DNA of 64,000 nt from the NCBI RefSeq assembly GCF_024323335.1, contig NC_066585.1, positions 185,372,184-185,436,183 of the forward strand. Reading direction: 5' to 3'. This document shows, one piece after another, positions 1 through 12,495 of the stretch (its first letter is position 1; every line of letters starts with the position of its first letter). The notes under the pieces are model-generated. The model ran no database searches. It was not told the DNA's origin and saw nothing but the letters and a program-made list of their open reading frames with translations. Both the position numbers and the translations under genes were made by a program. This stretch comes from Lathyrus oleraceus (lineage: Eukaryota > Streptophyta > Magnoliopsida > Fabales > Fabaceae).

Positions 1-19
1 TCAAAATTGGGGTCTTACA
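1..19 (-). repeat. Start of Ogre 3' LTR (truncated by window edge)
   Basis: The minus strand begins TGTAAGACCCCAATTTTGA, matching the outer end of the 5' LTR at 14632 (TATAAGACCCCAATTTTGA) except for one transition in the terminal TG. The rest of the 3' LTR lies left of the window. Confidence 0.9.
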
Positions 20-33
20 GATGCCCCTATTTA
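20..33 (-). other. Ogre polypurine tract
   Basis: On the minus strand TAAATAGGGGCATC lies immediately before the 3' LTR start. It is the purine-rich primer site expected for plus-strand DNA synthesis. The position fits; the purine run is short. Confidence 0.65.
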
Positions 34-2600
34 AGGTCATTCTAGCCGGAGAAGTGAAGGTTAAAATCTTCGTCTCGACGGGGTAGAATGGGCTTAAATA
101 ATAACAAAGAGACGAATTTTGGTCCCTAAGAGACCTCATGATACAAATGTAGGTATGAAAAATGGTAGCACTCTATGGAGATATGTGTCCACAAAAGCAA
201 AGAAATCAGAAGCCACTGATAATCCATATGAGCAATTCACTCCATGGGACCAAGACCCTGGGGACTCTGCTGGGGATAGAAAAGGGATAAAAATGCGCGA
301 GCAGGTCACGACTCAAAGCGTGGGGAACAGAATTCCAAAGGGAAAAGATCCAATGGAAAGACTCGAGCTGACTCGAAGATGCATGTATTGGGGAATATGC
401 CAATACAGCAAAAAACTATCCACAGCGGATACTTCGGATAAAATCCGTATGAAAACAATCCACTAAGGGACTTCGCTGGGGATGTCCACAAGGACACTCC
501 TGGGGAAGCAGCGGGACGAGGTATTACCGGTTACTGGGTAATAAGCTCAAGGAGACATGTGATCTGAACGCCAGGTATGAGGGTGAGAGATACAACATGC
601 TTAGGAAGAGATGAATATCCAAGACCGGTATAAGGGTGAGAGATATCAAAACTTCAAAACGTCTGAGGAAAACCTAAAAGGTATACTTCAACTCAGGGAT
701 TCTGACTCCACAGGGGACAAAAAGTCATAATAGGGAGCAGAGAGGAAGGAACACCAGGGATACTGGTTACTGGGCATATAATAGGTGACCAACCAAGGCG
801 TGAATTGGGGAATATTCCCAAAACACTCATCATCCAAAAGAGGGCTAAAAGCAAACTCGATTACAGGATGGATATTCGACTCCACAAAGGGGATACGAAT
901 CTTACTCAACTGAGGAAGAACAAAAGGCTTCAGACCCGAGAGTGCATGAGATATACTATCTATTACCGTCAGAACATAGATAATATACTCGCATGGACGA
1001 TTATCCACAACCGATTACTGGGTTAATAAAGGATAAATCGACCGAAAAGAAAAGGCATCGGGATACCGAAACTAGGTATATAATGATGACCAATTCAGGG
1101 GAGAAACAATCGTTACCAACAACAAGGTAGACGAGAGATGACCCGCTGGGGATAAATTGCGTAATCAGGGCAATTATCCAAGCAGATGAGGGGATATCAT
1201 CATCGAATATTGGATGAAGATAACTGTCACCAATTAAAGATGAGCAAAAATAGTTACTATGCAAAAAGGGAGGAAATAGGGTTTACAACTACCGGTATGA
1301 GGGTAGAGAAACACAGACTCCGCCGGGGATAATAATTACTAATTATTGAGCAATTATTCATTTACCACGGGGAAACAGGAAAAGAGTCTCAAGAGACCGA
1401 TCTAGGATCAAACTAGATAGGCACACCAAATCAAGACTTGTCCCGGTGAGGATATAACTCAATGGGGAAAACCATCCTAGTATATGTGTTGGGAAGGAAC
1501 AAAAACAATCAACATCCACGAGGATATAACCCGGTGGGGAATATGGAAGAAAGGATAGACGCTTTCTGCCTATGAAGCTGACTCTATATGGAGAGATCAG
1601 ACACACACGTCTGCTTGGGGAAGTATATCACCAAATAGCAGGAGACAGCAAACAACGATATATGGCAAAGAATGCAACATGAATATCTGAATGTTATAAT
1701 TATGCATGTATATGTGTGGTTTATGTATGATGTATGTTGACAAACAGACCTATTTAACACAACCAGGTCCAAAAATCAACCACCCGGTACTACATCTCAA
1801 GAGAGAAAGCCAAGTTCACCGGAGAGTATCCAATCTGCTGGGGATCAGAGATACCAGGAAGCAAAGAACTCTGCAGGGGATGAATCATCAATCATTCCAG
1901 CCGGGGACGAGAGTTATCACAGACAAGGTCCACCACACCAACAACTCTACTGGGAAATCTATCCGAGGAGATAAAGGATTTATCGGGATCAACCACCAAA
2001 TACCGCTCTTGCCCAAAGAGATCCAAGCTGCTGAGGAAGAAAGATTGCTACTCTGCTGAAGGGAAGAGAGGTGACTCTCAACAAGCAATCCACTTGGTAG
2101 GATAAACCACAAGGGGTTCCAGAGGGAGGAGATACAGTCACGTCAGGAATATGGACAAAAATCTTACCCTGTTGGGGATCGTACCACCCTTGGGAGAGTA
2201 CTGAGGATCTCCTAAGTATCCTTTCGTCATTGCGAATGTTCACTTTGTTTAAAAACAAATTATAAAAAATTTGATCGTTTAAAACAATGATATTTTCTTA
2301 ATCAAAACATGCAAAACATTTGTTGAATAGAAACAGATAAGAGTGCTAATAATTGGATAAAAGGCTCAAATTTATTTGATAGAATGGTAGTCTGCGAATG
2401 GCAAGACTCCATAGATCTTTACAAATTTGAAATTGGTGATATATATTGGAAAAGGGCTACATTGAACATAATGACCATTTCTCCACCAATTCTGAATCCG
2501 ATGTATTTGAAGCTTTGGCTGATAATGAGCAAGGATCTCTGACGGACGACAATTGTAGAATAAAGTCTTGTCAGGATGCAGTTACTTGCCAAATCCCTAA
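34..2600 (-). repeat. Ogre 3' untranslated region with degenerate short repeats
   Basis: About 2.6 kb between the integrase stop and the PPT has no recognisable gene. It is made of diverged short repeats. One is a plus-strand motif near GACTCYGCTGGGGATA, around ten copies (for example 263, 469, 704, 1140, 1316, 1832, 1867, 1942). Another is a phrase containing ACCGGTATGAGGGTGAGAGA (near 571, 623 and 1289). A third is a phrase containing ACTGGGTAATAA. Ogre-type 3' untranslated regions are known to hold fast-changing tandem repeats that can seed satellites, and this fits. Short open frames here look accidental. Confidence 0.75.
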
Positions 2601-2601
2601 T

Positions 2602-2775
2602 TTTTGCCTAGATTGCCCCAGGATGAGGTACTCAATCTAGCGGGATACATATATCATTATTATATATTTTTTGTGTCTCTAACTTTTGCTTGGATCGCCC
2701 TTTCGGGTTTTCAATCCACCGAGACGCTCATTTTTGCCTAAGCCGCCCTTTCGGGTTTTCAACTTAGCGAGCTAT
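2602..2775 (-). repeat. Three ~48-bp repeats after the Ogre integrase stop
   Basis: Units begin at 2602, 2684 and 2732, each starting TTTTGCYT. The last two are 48 bp apart and both contain CGCCCTTTCGGGTTTTCAA, whose CCC-TTTC-GGG could form a small hairpin. The first unit is more diverged. They lie just downstream of the pol stop at 2791. Confidence 0.7.
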
Positions 2776-2790
2776 TTAGTTTTTATTTTT

Positions 2791-5700
2791 TTAGGCGAAG
2801 TATTTCTTGACTGCATCTGAATTCACAGGACGAGTGAAATCCTCCCCATCCATAGTTGTAAGTATCAAAGCACCGCCTGAAAAGGCTCTCTTAACAACAT
2901 ACAGACCCTCATAGTTTAGAGTCCACTTGCCCCTGGAATCGGGCACGAAAGACAAAACTTTCTTGAGCACAAGGTCACCTTCTCGGAACACACGAGGCTT
3001 GACCTTCTTATCAAAAGCTTTCTTCATCCTCTGCTGATATAACTGACCGTGGCACATGGCAGTCAATCTCTTTTCTTCTATCAAGTTCAGCTGGTCATAA
3101 CGACTCTGAACCCATTCAGCATCAGTCAACTTGGCCTCCATCAAGACTCTCATTGATGGGATCTCCACCTCTACTGGGAGTACCGCCTCCATGCCATAAA
3201 CAAGAGAGAAAGGGGTTGCCCCTGTTGAAGTGCGGACAAATGTACGATAGCCATGCAAAGCGAATGGCAACATCTCATGCCAATCTTTGTACGTAACAAC
3301 CATCTTCTGGATAATTTTCTTGATATTCTTGTTAGCAACTTCAACAGCCCCATTCATCTTGGGTCTGTACGGAGAAGAATTATGATGTGCAATCTTGAAT
3401 TCACTACACAGCTCTTTCATCATCTTGTTATTCAAGTTAGATCCATTATCAGTAATGATCTTATCTGACACACCATATCAGCATATGAGTTGATTCTTGA
3501 TACACTTCACGACCACCTGCCTGGTCACATTTGCATACGACGCCGCTTCAACCCACTTGGTGAAGTAATCAATTGCTACGAGAATAAATCTGTGTCCATT
3601 GGACGCTTTCGACTCTATCATGCCAATCATGTCAATTCCCCACATGGAGAAAGGCCATGGTGATGAGATCACATTCAAAAGTGTCGGGGGAATATGAATC
3701 TTATCAGCATAAATCTGACACTTGTGGCATTTCTTCACAAATTTGCAGCAGTCAGACTCCATTGTCAGCCAATAGTAGCCTGCTCTCAACATCTTTCTAG
3801 CCATGGCATGTCCATTGGAATGAGTACCAAATGAACCCTCATGGACCTCAGTCATCAACAGGTTTGCTTCGTGTCTATCCACGCATCTGAGCAGAACCAT
3901 GTCAAAATTTCTTTTGTAAAGCACTTCGCCATTGAGGTAGAAACTGCCTGACAATCTCCTCAAAGTCTTCCTATCTTTTACAGATGCCCCAGGCGGGTAA
4001 ATCTGGCTCTGAAGGAAACACTTGATATCATAATACCACAGCTTATCATCTTTTACTTCTTCTACTGCAAATACATGAGCTGGTCTGTCCAAGCGCATCA
4101 CGGTGATATTGGGGACTTCATTCCACAATTTAACCACAATCATTGAAGCAAGCGTAGCAAGAGCATCTGCCATCCGATTCTCATCTCGAGAAATATGATT
4201 GAAGTCAACCTCAGTAAAGAACATTGAAATCCTCCTCGCATAATCTCTGTATGGAATGAGGCCAGGATGATTCGTTTCCCATTCACCTTTAATCTGATTA
4301 ACAACGAGGGCCAAATCACCATATACATCAAGATGCTTGATCGTTAGATCAATACATTCCTCCAATCCCATAATACAAGCCTCATACTCAGCCATATTAT
4401 TCGTGCATTTGAAAGTTAGCCTTGCTGTAAAAGGAATATGCGCGCCCTGAGGAGTAATAATCACGGCCCCAATACCATTTCCATACTGATTTACAGCGCC
4501 ATCAAACACCATACTCCATCTGGAACCAGCCTCTGGCCCTTCATCAAGTGTAGGCTCATCGCAATCTTTCACTTTCAAATACAGAATTTCCTCATCTGGG
4601 AAGTTATACTGAACTGACTGATAATCTTCAATAGGCTGATGTGCCAAATGGTCAGCCAAGATACTACCTTTAATAGCCTTCTAAACTCGATACTCAATAT
4701 CATACTCAGATAACAACATCTGCCAACGGGCAATCCTCCCAGTTAAGGCAGGCTTCTCAAATATATACTTGATTGTGTCCATTCTGGATATCAACCAAGT
4801 CGTATGATTCAACATATATTGGCGTAAGCGCTTAGCGGCCCAAGCCAAAGCACAACACGTCTTCTCAAGCATTGAATATCGAGACTCACAATCGGTGAAC
4901 TTCTTACTCAGGTAGTAAATAACATACTCTTTCTTCCCTGATTCGTCTTGCTGACCAAGGACACAACCCATCGAGTCTTCAAGAACAGTCAGATACATGA
5001 TCCAAGGTCTTCCCTCTACAGGCGGAGACAGAATCGGAGGCTCAGACAGATATTCTTTAATACTGTCGAAAGCTTTCTGGCAATCCTCGGTCCAATCATG
5101 GGACTGATCTTTCCGGAGGAGCTTGAATATAGGCGCACATGTGGTAGTCATGTGGGATATGAATCTGGAGATATAATTCAAGCGGCCAAGAAAACCTCGG
5201 ACTTGCTTCTCAGTTTTGGGCGCAGGCATCTCTTGTATTGCTTTGACCTTTGCAGGATCAACCTCAATACCTCTTTCACTAACAATGAAGCCCAATAACT
5301 TGCCAGAATGGACTCCAAATGTACACTTGTTGGGATTCAGACGAAGCTTATATTTCCTCAAACGCTGGAAAAGCTTCAACAAATGCTCTACATGTTCAAC
5401 TTCCGTTCTTGACTTAGCAATCATATCGTCAACATATACCTCAATATCCTTGTGCATCATATCATGAAATAAGGTGGTCATAGCTCGTTGATACGTGGCT
5501 CCGGCGTTCTTCAAACCGAAGGGCATCACTCGATAACAGAATGTTCCCTAAGGTGTGATGAATGTTGTCTTCTCCATATCCTCAGGTGCCATCTTAATCT
5601 GATTATATCCGGAAAATCCGTCCATAAACGAGAAGACATTGAATTTAGTTGTATTGTCTACCAACATATCAATATGTGGTAGAGGGAAATCATCTTTCGG

Positions 5701-6250
5701 ACTAGCTTTATTCAAGTCTCTATAGTCCACACACATCCGGACTTTTCCATCTTTCTTAGGCACGGGCACAATATTGGCCACCCATTGAGGATATATAGAA
5801 GTCACCAAGAACCCCACATCAATTTGCTTCTGAACTTCCTCTTTGATCTTCACTGCCATATCAGGATGAGTTCTTCTGAGTTTCTGCTTCACTGGCACGC
5901 ACTCAGGCTTTAAAGGTAGGAAATGTTGCACAATATCAGTATCTAGACCAGGCATGTCTTCATACGACCAAGCAAAGACGTCGACATATTCTCGTAGCAA
6001 CTTAATCAACCCCTTCTTAATAGATTCTTCTAGAAGTGCCCCAATCTTTACCTCTCGCACACAATCTTCAGACCCCAAGTTGACTATTTCCAGATTCTCA
6101 AGATGAGGCTGAATGATCTTCTCTTCATGCTCAAGTAGCCGGGTGATCTCATCAGGAATCTCTTCAACATCATCTTCCTCTGCCTCAAATACAGGGAATT
6201 CAAAATTGGGAGATGGTGTTGGGTCATTATGTTCAATGGGTTTGATCAAC
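2791..6250 (-). pseudogene. pol: Ogre pol part 2: RT, RNase H, archaeal-type RNase H, integrase
   Basis: This would reverse-transcribe the element RNA, degrade it and integrate the DNA. In order: an RT N-terminal part with VDYRDLNKASPKDDFPLPHID and FMDGFSGYNQI; the YVDDMIAKS active site; a first RNase H-like region; a second RNase H starting WSMVFDGAVNQYGNGIGAV, with AEYEA and RMADALA acidic motifs; an integrase zinc-binding HHCC region near HEGSFGTHSNGHA and CHKCQ; and catalytic regions around WGIDMIG, TDNGSN and MNGAVEVANK. The double RNase H is typical of Tat elements. Three in-frame stops break it: TAG at 5548-5550, TAG at 4681-4683 and TGA at 3478-3480. No frameshift is needed between the segments. 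The frame opens directly after the intron at 6251-6514. Confidence 0.93.
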
Positions 6251-6514
6251 CTGCATAATGATTTTGGATATAAAAGAGATTTTAGAATTCAAACAAGGCA
6301 AATCATTATGCATATGAAAAGATCGATTTTATTCTATTTTAGGGTTTTATGTGATCACCAATTTCATGCGAAAAGCGAAAAGGGAAAATAAATGGGAAAA
6401 CAAACGTTTAACATGAATTTATTGAATGAAAATATCATGGTACTTATGCGCCAGCAATGTCATCACTCCTCCTTTTGGCATGGGAGAAGGGTTTTCAAAC
6501 AAAGTGATTATTAC
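6251..6514 (-). other. Ogre intron between protease and RT
   Basis: A 264-bp segment on the minus strand starts GTAATAATC at 6514 and ends CATTATGCAG at 6251. Unspliced, the protease frame stops at the donor itself (TAA at 6511-6513). Removing the segment keeps the gag-protease frame in phase with the RT frame (donor after AC, acceptor before GTTGATC). Spliced introns at this place are established for Ogre elements. The exact sites here are read by eye. Confidence 0.85.
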
Positions 6515-9500
6515 GTTGACTTATGGACAACTGTTGGAATATCCACAGCGACCCAATTGTTGCAGACTCTTCCAGGGATGATGAAATTGTCAGAATCCTC
6601 TGCATCTTCTTCTAAGACAGCAGCAGCCTCCTCATCCTGACCGGTGTGGATAAAACCTCCACTCTTGAATAGCCCTTGCTTGTTGAAAGTACCAGAAGAA
6701 AAACCTATGGCAACCCGGGACTCGTTGTCTTCTAACTCAATCATTTTTCCTAAACCAGTGGTTGCACCACGCTCAATGGCCAACTTTGCATCTTTGTAGG
6801 AAGCAAATGAAGGAGTTCTCTTCTCAATAGGCTCAGCTATAGATAAAGCTTGGAAAGGAGTTCCAATTTCAACCTCAGCATCTATATAAGAGAAGGAAGA
6901 CAAATGGCTAACCAGGAGAGCCCTTTCTCCCCCCACCACCACCAGCTTCTTGTTTTTCACGAATTTCAATTTCTGGTGTAGGGTGGACGTCACGGCGCCT
7001 GCCTCGTGAATCCATGGTCTGCCTAAGAGACAACTATACGATGGGTGAATGTCCATAACCTGGAAGGTAATCTGGAAATCACTTGGTCCGATCTTGACTG
7101 GGAGATCAACTTCCCCAATCACAGTTTTGCGAGACCCATCGAAAGCCTTCACAACTACTCCACTCTGCCTCATGGGAGGCCCTTGATATGATAGCTTTGA
7201 GAGAGTGGACTTTGGCAATACGTTCAATGATGACCCAGTGTCCACCAGCACATTGGACATGGCGTCGTCTTTGCAATTCATAGATATGTGTAAAGCCAAG
7301 TTGTGGTCTCTTCCCTCCTCAGGGAGATCAGAGTCACAAAAGCTCAGGTTGTTGCAAGCAGTAATGTTTGCAACAATGCTATCGAATTGCTCCAAAGTGA
7401 CATCGTGATCTACATATGCCACATCCAACACCTTCTGCAGAGCCTCTCGGTGTGGTTCTGAATTTAAGAGTAAGGATAACACAGATATTTTGGATGGCGT
7501 TTGTAGAAGTTGGTCTACAACATTGTACTCGCTCCTTTTGATGAGTCTCAGCATCTCATCATAGTCTTCTTTCACATTGCCACTCGGGCCAACAGAAGTA
7601 GGAGTTTTCAGTACGGAGGAGGGCTTAACAGCAAGTGCCGGATTCAGAGAATTCACAGTGTTCCCGATCGGGCGTTCAACAAAATCAGCATTAATTTGAG
7701 GCTCCGGCGGTGCTGAAAATACACGGCCACTACGGGTCAAACCGCTAACATCGACAATATTCACAACAGAAGAAGAGGGCAAGGACACCTCTTTCCCATT
7801 CTCTACTGCTACGGTGTTGTAGCGATAGGGAACTGCCTTTTCAGAAGAGTAAGGCACAGGACCAGCAGGCTTAATGATCAGAGAGGGAGAAGCCTTCTGC
7901 TTGCTACCATTGTACTTGATGATAATAGGCTCGGGTATCCGGAACACTGGGGAAATCACGTTGACCTCAGGCTCATTTTCATCAACATTCCTGTTTTGAA
8001 GGATCTCAATGATTCCTTCGTCCAGCATTTCCTGAACATCCTTGCGCACTTGGCAACAACCCAATCGGTTAACAGAGCAGACTCGGCATCTATCATGATC
8101 ATGCTCATAATGACTGTAGTCACACAACAAACGATGCATCTGGACCAGAGACTGTTGAATATGACTGACATATTTGACCTTGTATTTTCCAGGGCAACCC
8201 TGGACCATGTTGACAGATTTCCCATGTTCGGGCAATGGGTTCTTCTTCACATTAGGGCCTACGTCCTCAAAACATAGAATACCACACCTCACAAGGTCTT
8301 GAACCTTGGTCTTCAAAGGGTAACAATTCTCCACGTCGTGGCCGGGAGCACCGAAATGGTAAACACAATGTAACTCAGGCTTATACCACCACTGGGGGTT
8401 AGCAGGTATAGCCGGTGGGTCTCTCGGAGTAATCAGCTTCCTTTCTATCAAAGAGGGATATAACTCTGCGTACATCATAGGAATAGGATCGAAGGTGACC
8501 CTTTTCCTCTCGTAACTCGTGCTGGTTTGATTACTGTTTCGAGGCTGGTAGGCCTGCTGCTGCGGTCGGTGCTGTTGTTGCTGATATTGCGGATGTGGTT
8601 GCTGATTGTTACTATGTTGCTGATACTGTTGATTGTCTCTGAAAACAGGTGCTATATGAGCCACCTGGTGCTGGTTACTGGAGGGACGCACAGTCTTCCT
8701 CCTCACAGAGGGTCTTCTTGGTTTCTCATGGGAGATCACAGCATGTGCCTCTCCATCTTTCTTCTTTGCAAACGCCCTATAACGTTTGGCAGAAGGGCCT
8801 TCTTCTCTGGTTAACCGTCCTTCACGGACCCCTTCTTCTAGACGCATCCCCATATTCACCATCTCGGTGAAGTCAGAAGGAGAGCTAGCAATCATCCGCT
8901 CATAATAAAAAGAACTTAAAGTCTTCAAAAAGATCTTAGTCATCTCTTTCTCTTCTAGCGGAGGCACGATCTGTGCTGCCACCTCTCGCCACCTCTGGGC
9001 GTACTCCTTAAATATTTCTTTATCCTTCTAGGACATGGCTTTCAATTGATCTCTATCGGGAGCCATATCCATGTTGTACTTGTACTGTTTGACGAAGGCT
9101 TCGCCGAGATCATTGAAGGATCGGATGTTCGCGCTATCTAAACCCATGTACCAACGCAAAGCGGCACCGGACAGACTGTCCTGAAAGTAGTGGATGAGTA
9201 GTTGGTCATTATCGGTTTGAGTCGACATCTTCCTGGCATACATGACCAGGTGGCTGAGAGGACAAGTATTTCCTTTGTACTTTTCAAAATCAGGGACCTT
9301 GAATTTCACAGGGATCTTCACATTTGGAACCAAGCAGAGTTCGGCAGCAGACTTGCCGAAAAGATCCTCCCCTTTGAGAGTTTTCAATTCCTTGCGAAGC
9401 TCAAGAAATTGATCGTTCATAGCATCCATCTTCTCATAAACATCTGGACCCTCAAACGGCTCAGAATGATAGATGGTGTCGTCTACCCTGGGCAAAGTAT

Positions 9501-9810
9501 GCACGATAGGAGGAGGAACGGCAAGGACCGGGCTAGATGCCGACAGAGAAGCAAAGGTAGGAACAGGACCCTCAGGCATGAAATTGGGAGGCATCCCCCA
9601 CGGGAACCCGGTTGGCATGGCTGTTGGAACAAAGTGTGCACTGGCAGCGGGCACAGTAGAGGAGACAATCTCGGAGATAACTATCCTCTGGGGAGGAGTT
9701 GAAGGTGTCGGAGAAGACTGGCTCTGGGCAGCCATGAGTGACTCCATTAGGGCAGTCAATCTGGCCACTTCCTCTTTCAGCTCGCGGTTCTCTTGCTCTA
9801 AGTGATCCAT
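6515..9810 (-). pseudogene. gag-pro: Ogre gag-protease with one premature stop
   Basis: Gag forms the particle and the aspartic protease cuts the polyprotein. The likely start is the ATG at 9810 (MDHLEQENREL), because the open frame upstream to 9999 is not gag-like. A coiled-coil start is followed by a Pro/Ser-rich stretch, then the retrotransposon gag domain (around LSHLVMYARKMSTQ and GAALRWYMGL). A TAG at 9028-9030 interrupts it, and the same frame continues with VAAQIVPPLEEKEM. A Gln-rich linker, a zinc-knuckle-like CVYHFGAPGHDVENC and the protease motif LVDTGSSLNVLPKSTL follow. The reading frame runs into the intron donor at 6514. The stop leaves a truncated Gag of about 260 residues. Confidence 0.92.
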
Positions 9811-10122
9811 CAGTCTTGAAATGTTGGCTCTAGTGTAGTACCGGTGAGTCAGCTTGTCTTCAAAATAAATGAAGGACACAGAGTTAGACCACAGGGCAAG
9901 GGACCGAAAATCGAACCTGCTTATGCATATGATGCACGCAATGCTTGTGCATATGATTTGTTTTTTTATTTCAAAGGAACTGTAGAGTTTTATTTGCAAA
10001 TTCTGGAAATATTAAGCATTTTATCACATATGGAAATATCTCATCAAATAATATCAGGGAAAAGAAGTGCAACATCGTCAATCATATACAAGAGAAAAGG
10101 AAAATAAGCGTCTTATGGATCC

Positions 10123-11574
10123 CTAGAAACAATCATCTAAAGCTCGGGACACAGGAAGATAAGATGCGCGAAGCCTCTTCACCTCCCTCTCGTAGGCTGC
10201 CTCCATATCGGCCTTCTCTTTGGCGAGTCGATCATACCTCCTCCTCCAGAACTTAGAAGACTGAGGAAGTAGAGAAGTCCATACATCATCAGGGTCATCA
10301 ATAACCTGATGCTCAAAAAACTCAATCAACGCATCCTTCTCCTTAATCTGCTGAAGCAACTCTTCACGTTCACGGTTCCAGGCACGTGAACGGTCTTCGT
10401 CTCTCAACTTCTCTGCTCCTTGATTAGGGAGGGTTGAAGGCCCAGCCATAATCATAGGTGTAGGTCTCAGATACTCGTAAGGCATGAGATACTCAGACGC
10501 CCTCTTCCTAACCCAAACAGTGTAAGGCTCCAAAGCGATGCAATTCTTAGGACCCAACTCTTTCCTTCCTTTCCTATGAATCTTGCGCCAAGCGCGGACC
10601 ATCCTAGCTTTCAAGCCTTGGGGATCTTTACCATCCTGAAAGAATACACCCTCTAACAGAATGTTATTAGGTTTATCCTTTAAGGGGAACCCAAGTTGCC
10701 GACGTGCCAAAACAGGATTGTAGTTAATCCCACCACATGTACCAAGAAGAGGTACATTGGAGAATTCGCCACAAGAGTCAATAATCTGCACACCATCACA
10801 CACATGGTTATACCAAGAGATATCATCATTAGTGAGAGACATAAGTCTCGTGGACCACCGTAGACATTCCTTGTTCTCCTTGAAAGCGACCGTCTGAGGT
10901 AAGTGAGAAATAAACAACTTATACAACAGAGGCAAACAACACACAATGGCGCCACCACCCATTGCATTCCTCATATGCAAAGAGAAGTAGGTATCGCCCA
11001 ACAGAGTCAGAACGGGATTAAGAGTAGAGAAGATCCTAATAGCGTTCACATCCACAAACTTGTCGATGTTGGGGAATAATACTAGCCCATAGATGAGAAG
11101 TACAAATATTGCCTCAAAGGCGTCCTCACTCATGGCCTTCCCATACATAGTAGCTTGAGCAATGAGGAACTCAGAAGGGAGACCTTGAATTCCACCTTTG
11201 GTAGTCATATGAGCACCAACCAGAGATTCATCTATGTGTAACATGTCAGCTATCTCTTGAGAAGTAGGAATACTCTCCAAGCCACTGAACAGCAACTGGT
11301 CTAGAATAGGTATACCCACAAGGTAAGCATACTCCTCAAGGGTAGGCAAAAGCTGGAAATCCGGAAACGTGAAGCAACGGTACAAGGGATCACAAAATTG
11401 CACCAATACACTCACCAATCCTTCATCCACCTGAGTAGTCAGAAGAGGAAGAAGCTTCCCAAAACGAGCCTTGAAACCCAAAGGATCTAATACATAGGAT
11501 GTCAGATTCCTTAACTCTTTCAAATCTGGTTGCCTGAAGCTGTACTTCTTTGTATTCCTTCTTTGTCTTTCCAT
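10123..11574 (-). CDS. Ogre ORF1 protein (DUF7745-like), intact
   Basis: A 483-residue open frame upstream of gag, in the position of Ogre ORF1. Its function is not established. It resembles the plant-mobile-domain/DUF7745 family seen in Tat elements (LRNLTSYVLDPLGFKARFGK near the start; YAYLVGIPI; EAIFVLLIYGLVLFPNID mid-protein). The C-terminal third is charged and likely coiled coil (EREELLQQIKEKDALIEFFE and a second heptad-like stretch near the end). It is the only complete long frame in this element, although gag-pol carries four stops. The start is the ATG at 11574 (MERQRRNTKKYSFRQPDL), about 900 bp after the PBS. Family assignment is from memory of similar proteins. Confidence 0.85.
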   Translation of the reverse strand: MERQRRNTKKYSFRQPDLKELRNLTSYVLDPLGFKARFGKLLPLLTTQVDEGLVSVLVQFCDPLYRCFTFPDFQLLPTLEEYAYLVGIPILDQLLFSGLESIPTSQEIADMLHIDESLVGAHMTTKGGIQGLPSEFLIAQATMYGKAMSEDAFEAIFVLLIYGLVLFPNIDKFVDVNAIRIFSTLNPVLTLLGDTYFSLHMRNAMGGGAIVCCLPLLYKLFISHLPQTVAFKENKECLRWSTRLMSLTNDDISWYNHVCDGVQIIDSCGEFSNVPLLGTCGGINYNPVLARRQLGFPLKDKPNNILLEGVFFQDGKDPQGLKARMVRAWRKIHRKGRKELGPKNCIALEPYTVWVRKRASEYLMPYEYLRPTPMIMAGPSTLPNQGAEKLRDEDRSRAWNREREELLQQIKEKDALIEFFEHQVIDDPDDVWTSLLPQSSKFWRRRYDRLAKEKADMEAAYEREVKRLRASYLPVSRALDDCF

Positions 11575-12476
11575 GTCTGAAAATTTTGCAAATAAACCCC
11601 TTAAGTTCCTTGAAAATTTTCTTATTTATTGATGATATGGATACAAATGGGTGCATGAATGCATGAATGCAACAATCACACTCAAGGATCAAGCAAAGCA
11701 CACCAAACAAAGGTCATGGGATGGATCATGTTATCCTTAATATCAATCATCCATTTTGGTGAATTATGGTTTACACCTTATCAACACCCAAGTTCCATTG
11801 ATATTAAGGATTCATGAACAGATCAACCATGAATCAAGGGTTTATTGTAAGTCACGAGCATGGAATTAGGTTAAGAACCACCCAAAAGGGAGTATACTAG
11901 GGTTTAAACCTGCCAAACATGTTCTACAAGAGGTTCCCATAGTCATCATCCCATCTTTCGGATATTATTGGAGAAACGACTACTCGTATTCCGAAAATAT
12001 TCTCAAGAGAGACTCTTATGAGTGTAGTATCGCGTAACAATCGTATCAAATCTTACACTTGAACGACTTTCGCACTACATCCTAAGAATAGGCCAAGATG
12101 GGCTTGGTAAACTAAGGTCCTTGGCTTCTAAGGTCTATATTGGAAAGAGTAATGTCTAACCACAACTTACTTGTGTGACATTATTGATCCCAACATAACC
12201 TCCATCAAGTGAATGGACTTGCAACTTAACTTGCGAAGGAATAACTCCACACAAGTCGACAAGACTATGCCATTCTCCTATCCTAAGTGCACTCGAGTCC
12301 GGGTATAGAACTCATCTCACAAAGATCACCAAGCATACAAGGAATTAATATTCAAACAATTCAATCATTACATATAATACAGTAATCCCAAATTGCACAA
12401 AAATATGTCACAAAAAAAAATATACAATATAATACAACAAATATGAAAAGTAGGCAAAACCCACTAGGATGTTTCG
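11575..12476 (-). other. Ogre 5' leader (no gene seen)
   Basis: About 900 bp between the PBS and ORF1 on the minus strand. No coding frame is convincing; it is the transcribed leader, where a packaging signal would be expected, but none is recognisable by eye. Confidence 0.6.
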
Positions 12477-12495
12477 ATCCCCAGTAGAGTCGCCA
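12477..12495 (-). other. Ogre primer binding site
   Basis: The minus strand reads TGGCGACTCTACTGGGGAT six bases after the 5' LTR end. TGG is the usual complement of a tRNA CCA end. Published Ogre elements use a tRNA-Arg-type site of this form; the exact tRNA here was not checked. Confidence 0.85.

Noticed and set aside
2446..2640. Plus-strand 64-residue frame in the Ogre 3' region
   Set aside because: It is antisense to the element, in the untranslated repeat-bearing region, and shows no family resemblance.
9202..9702. 166-residue plus-strand frame
   Set aside because: Antisense shadow of Ogre gag.
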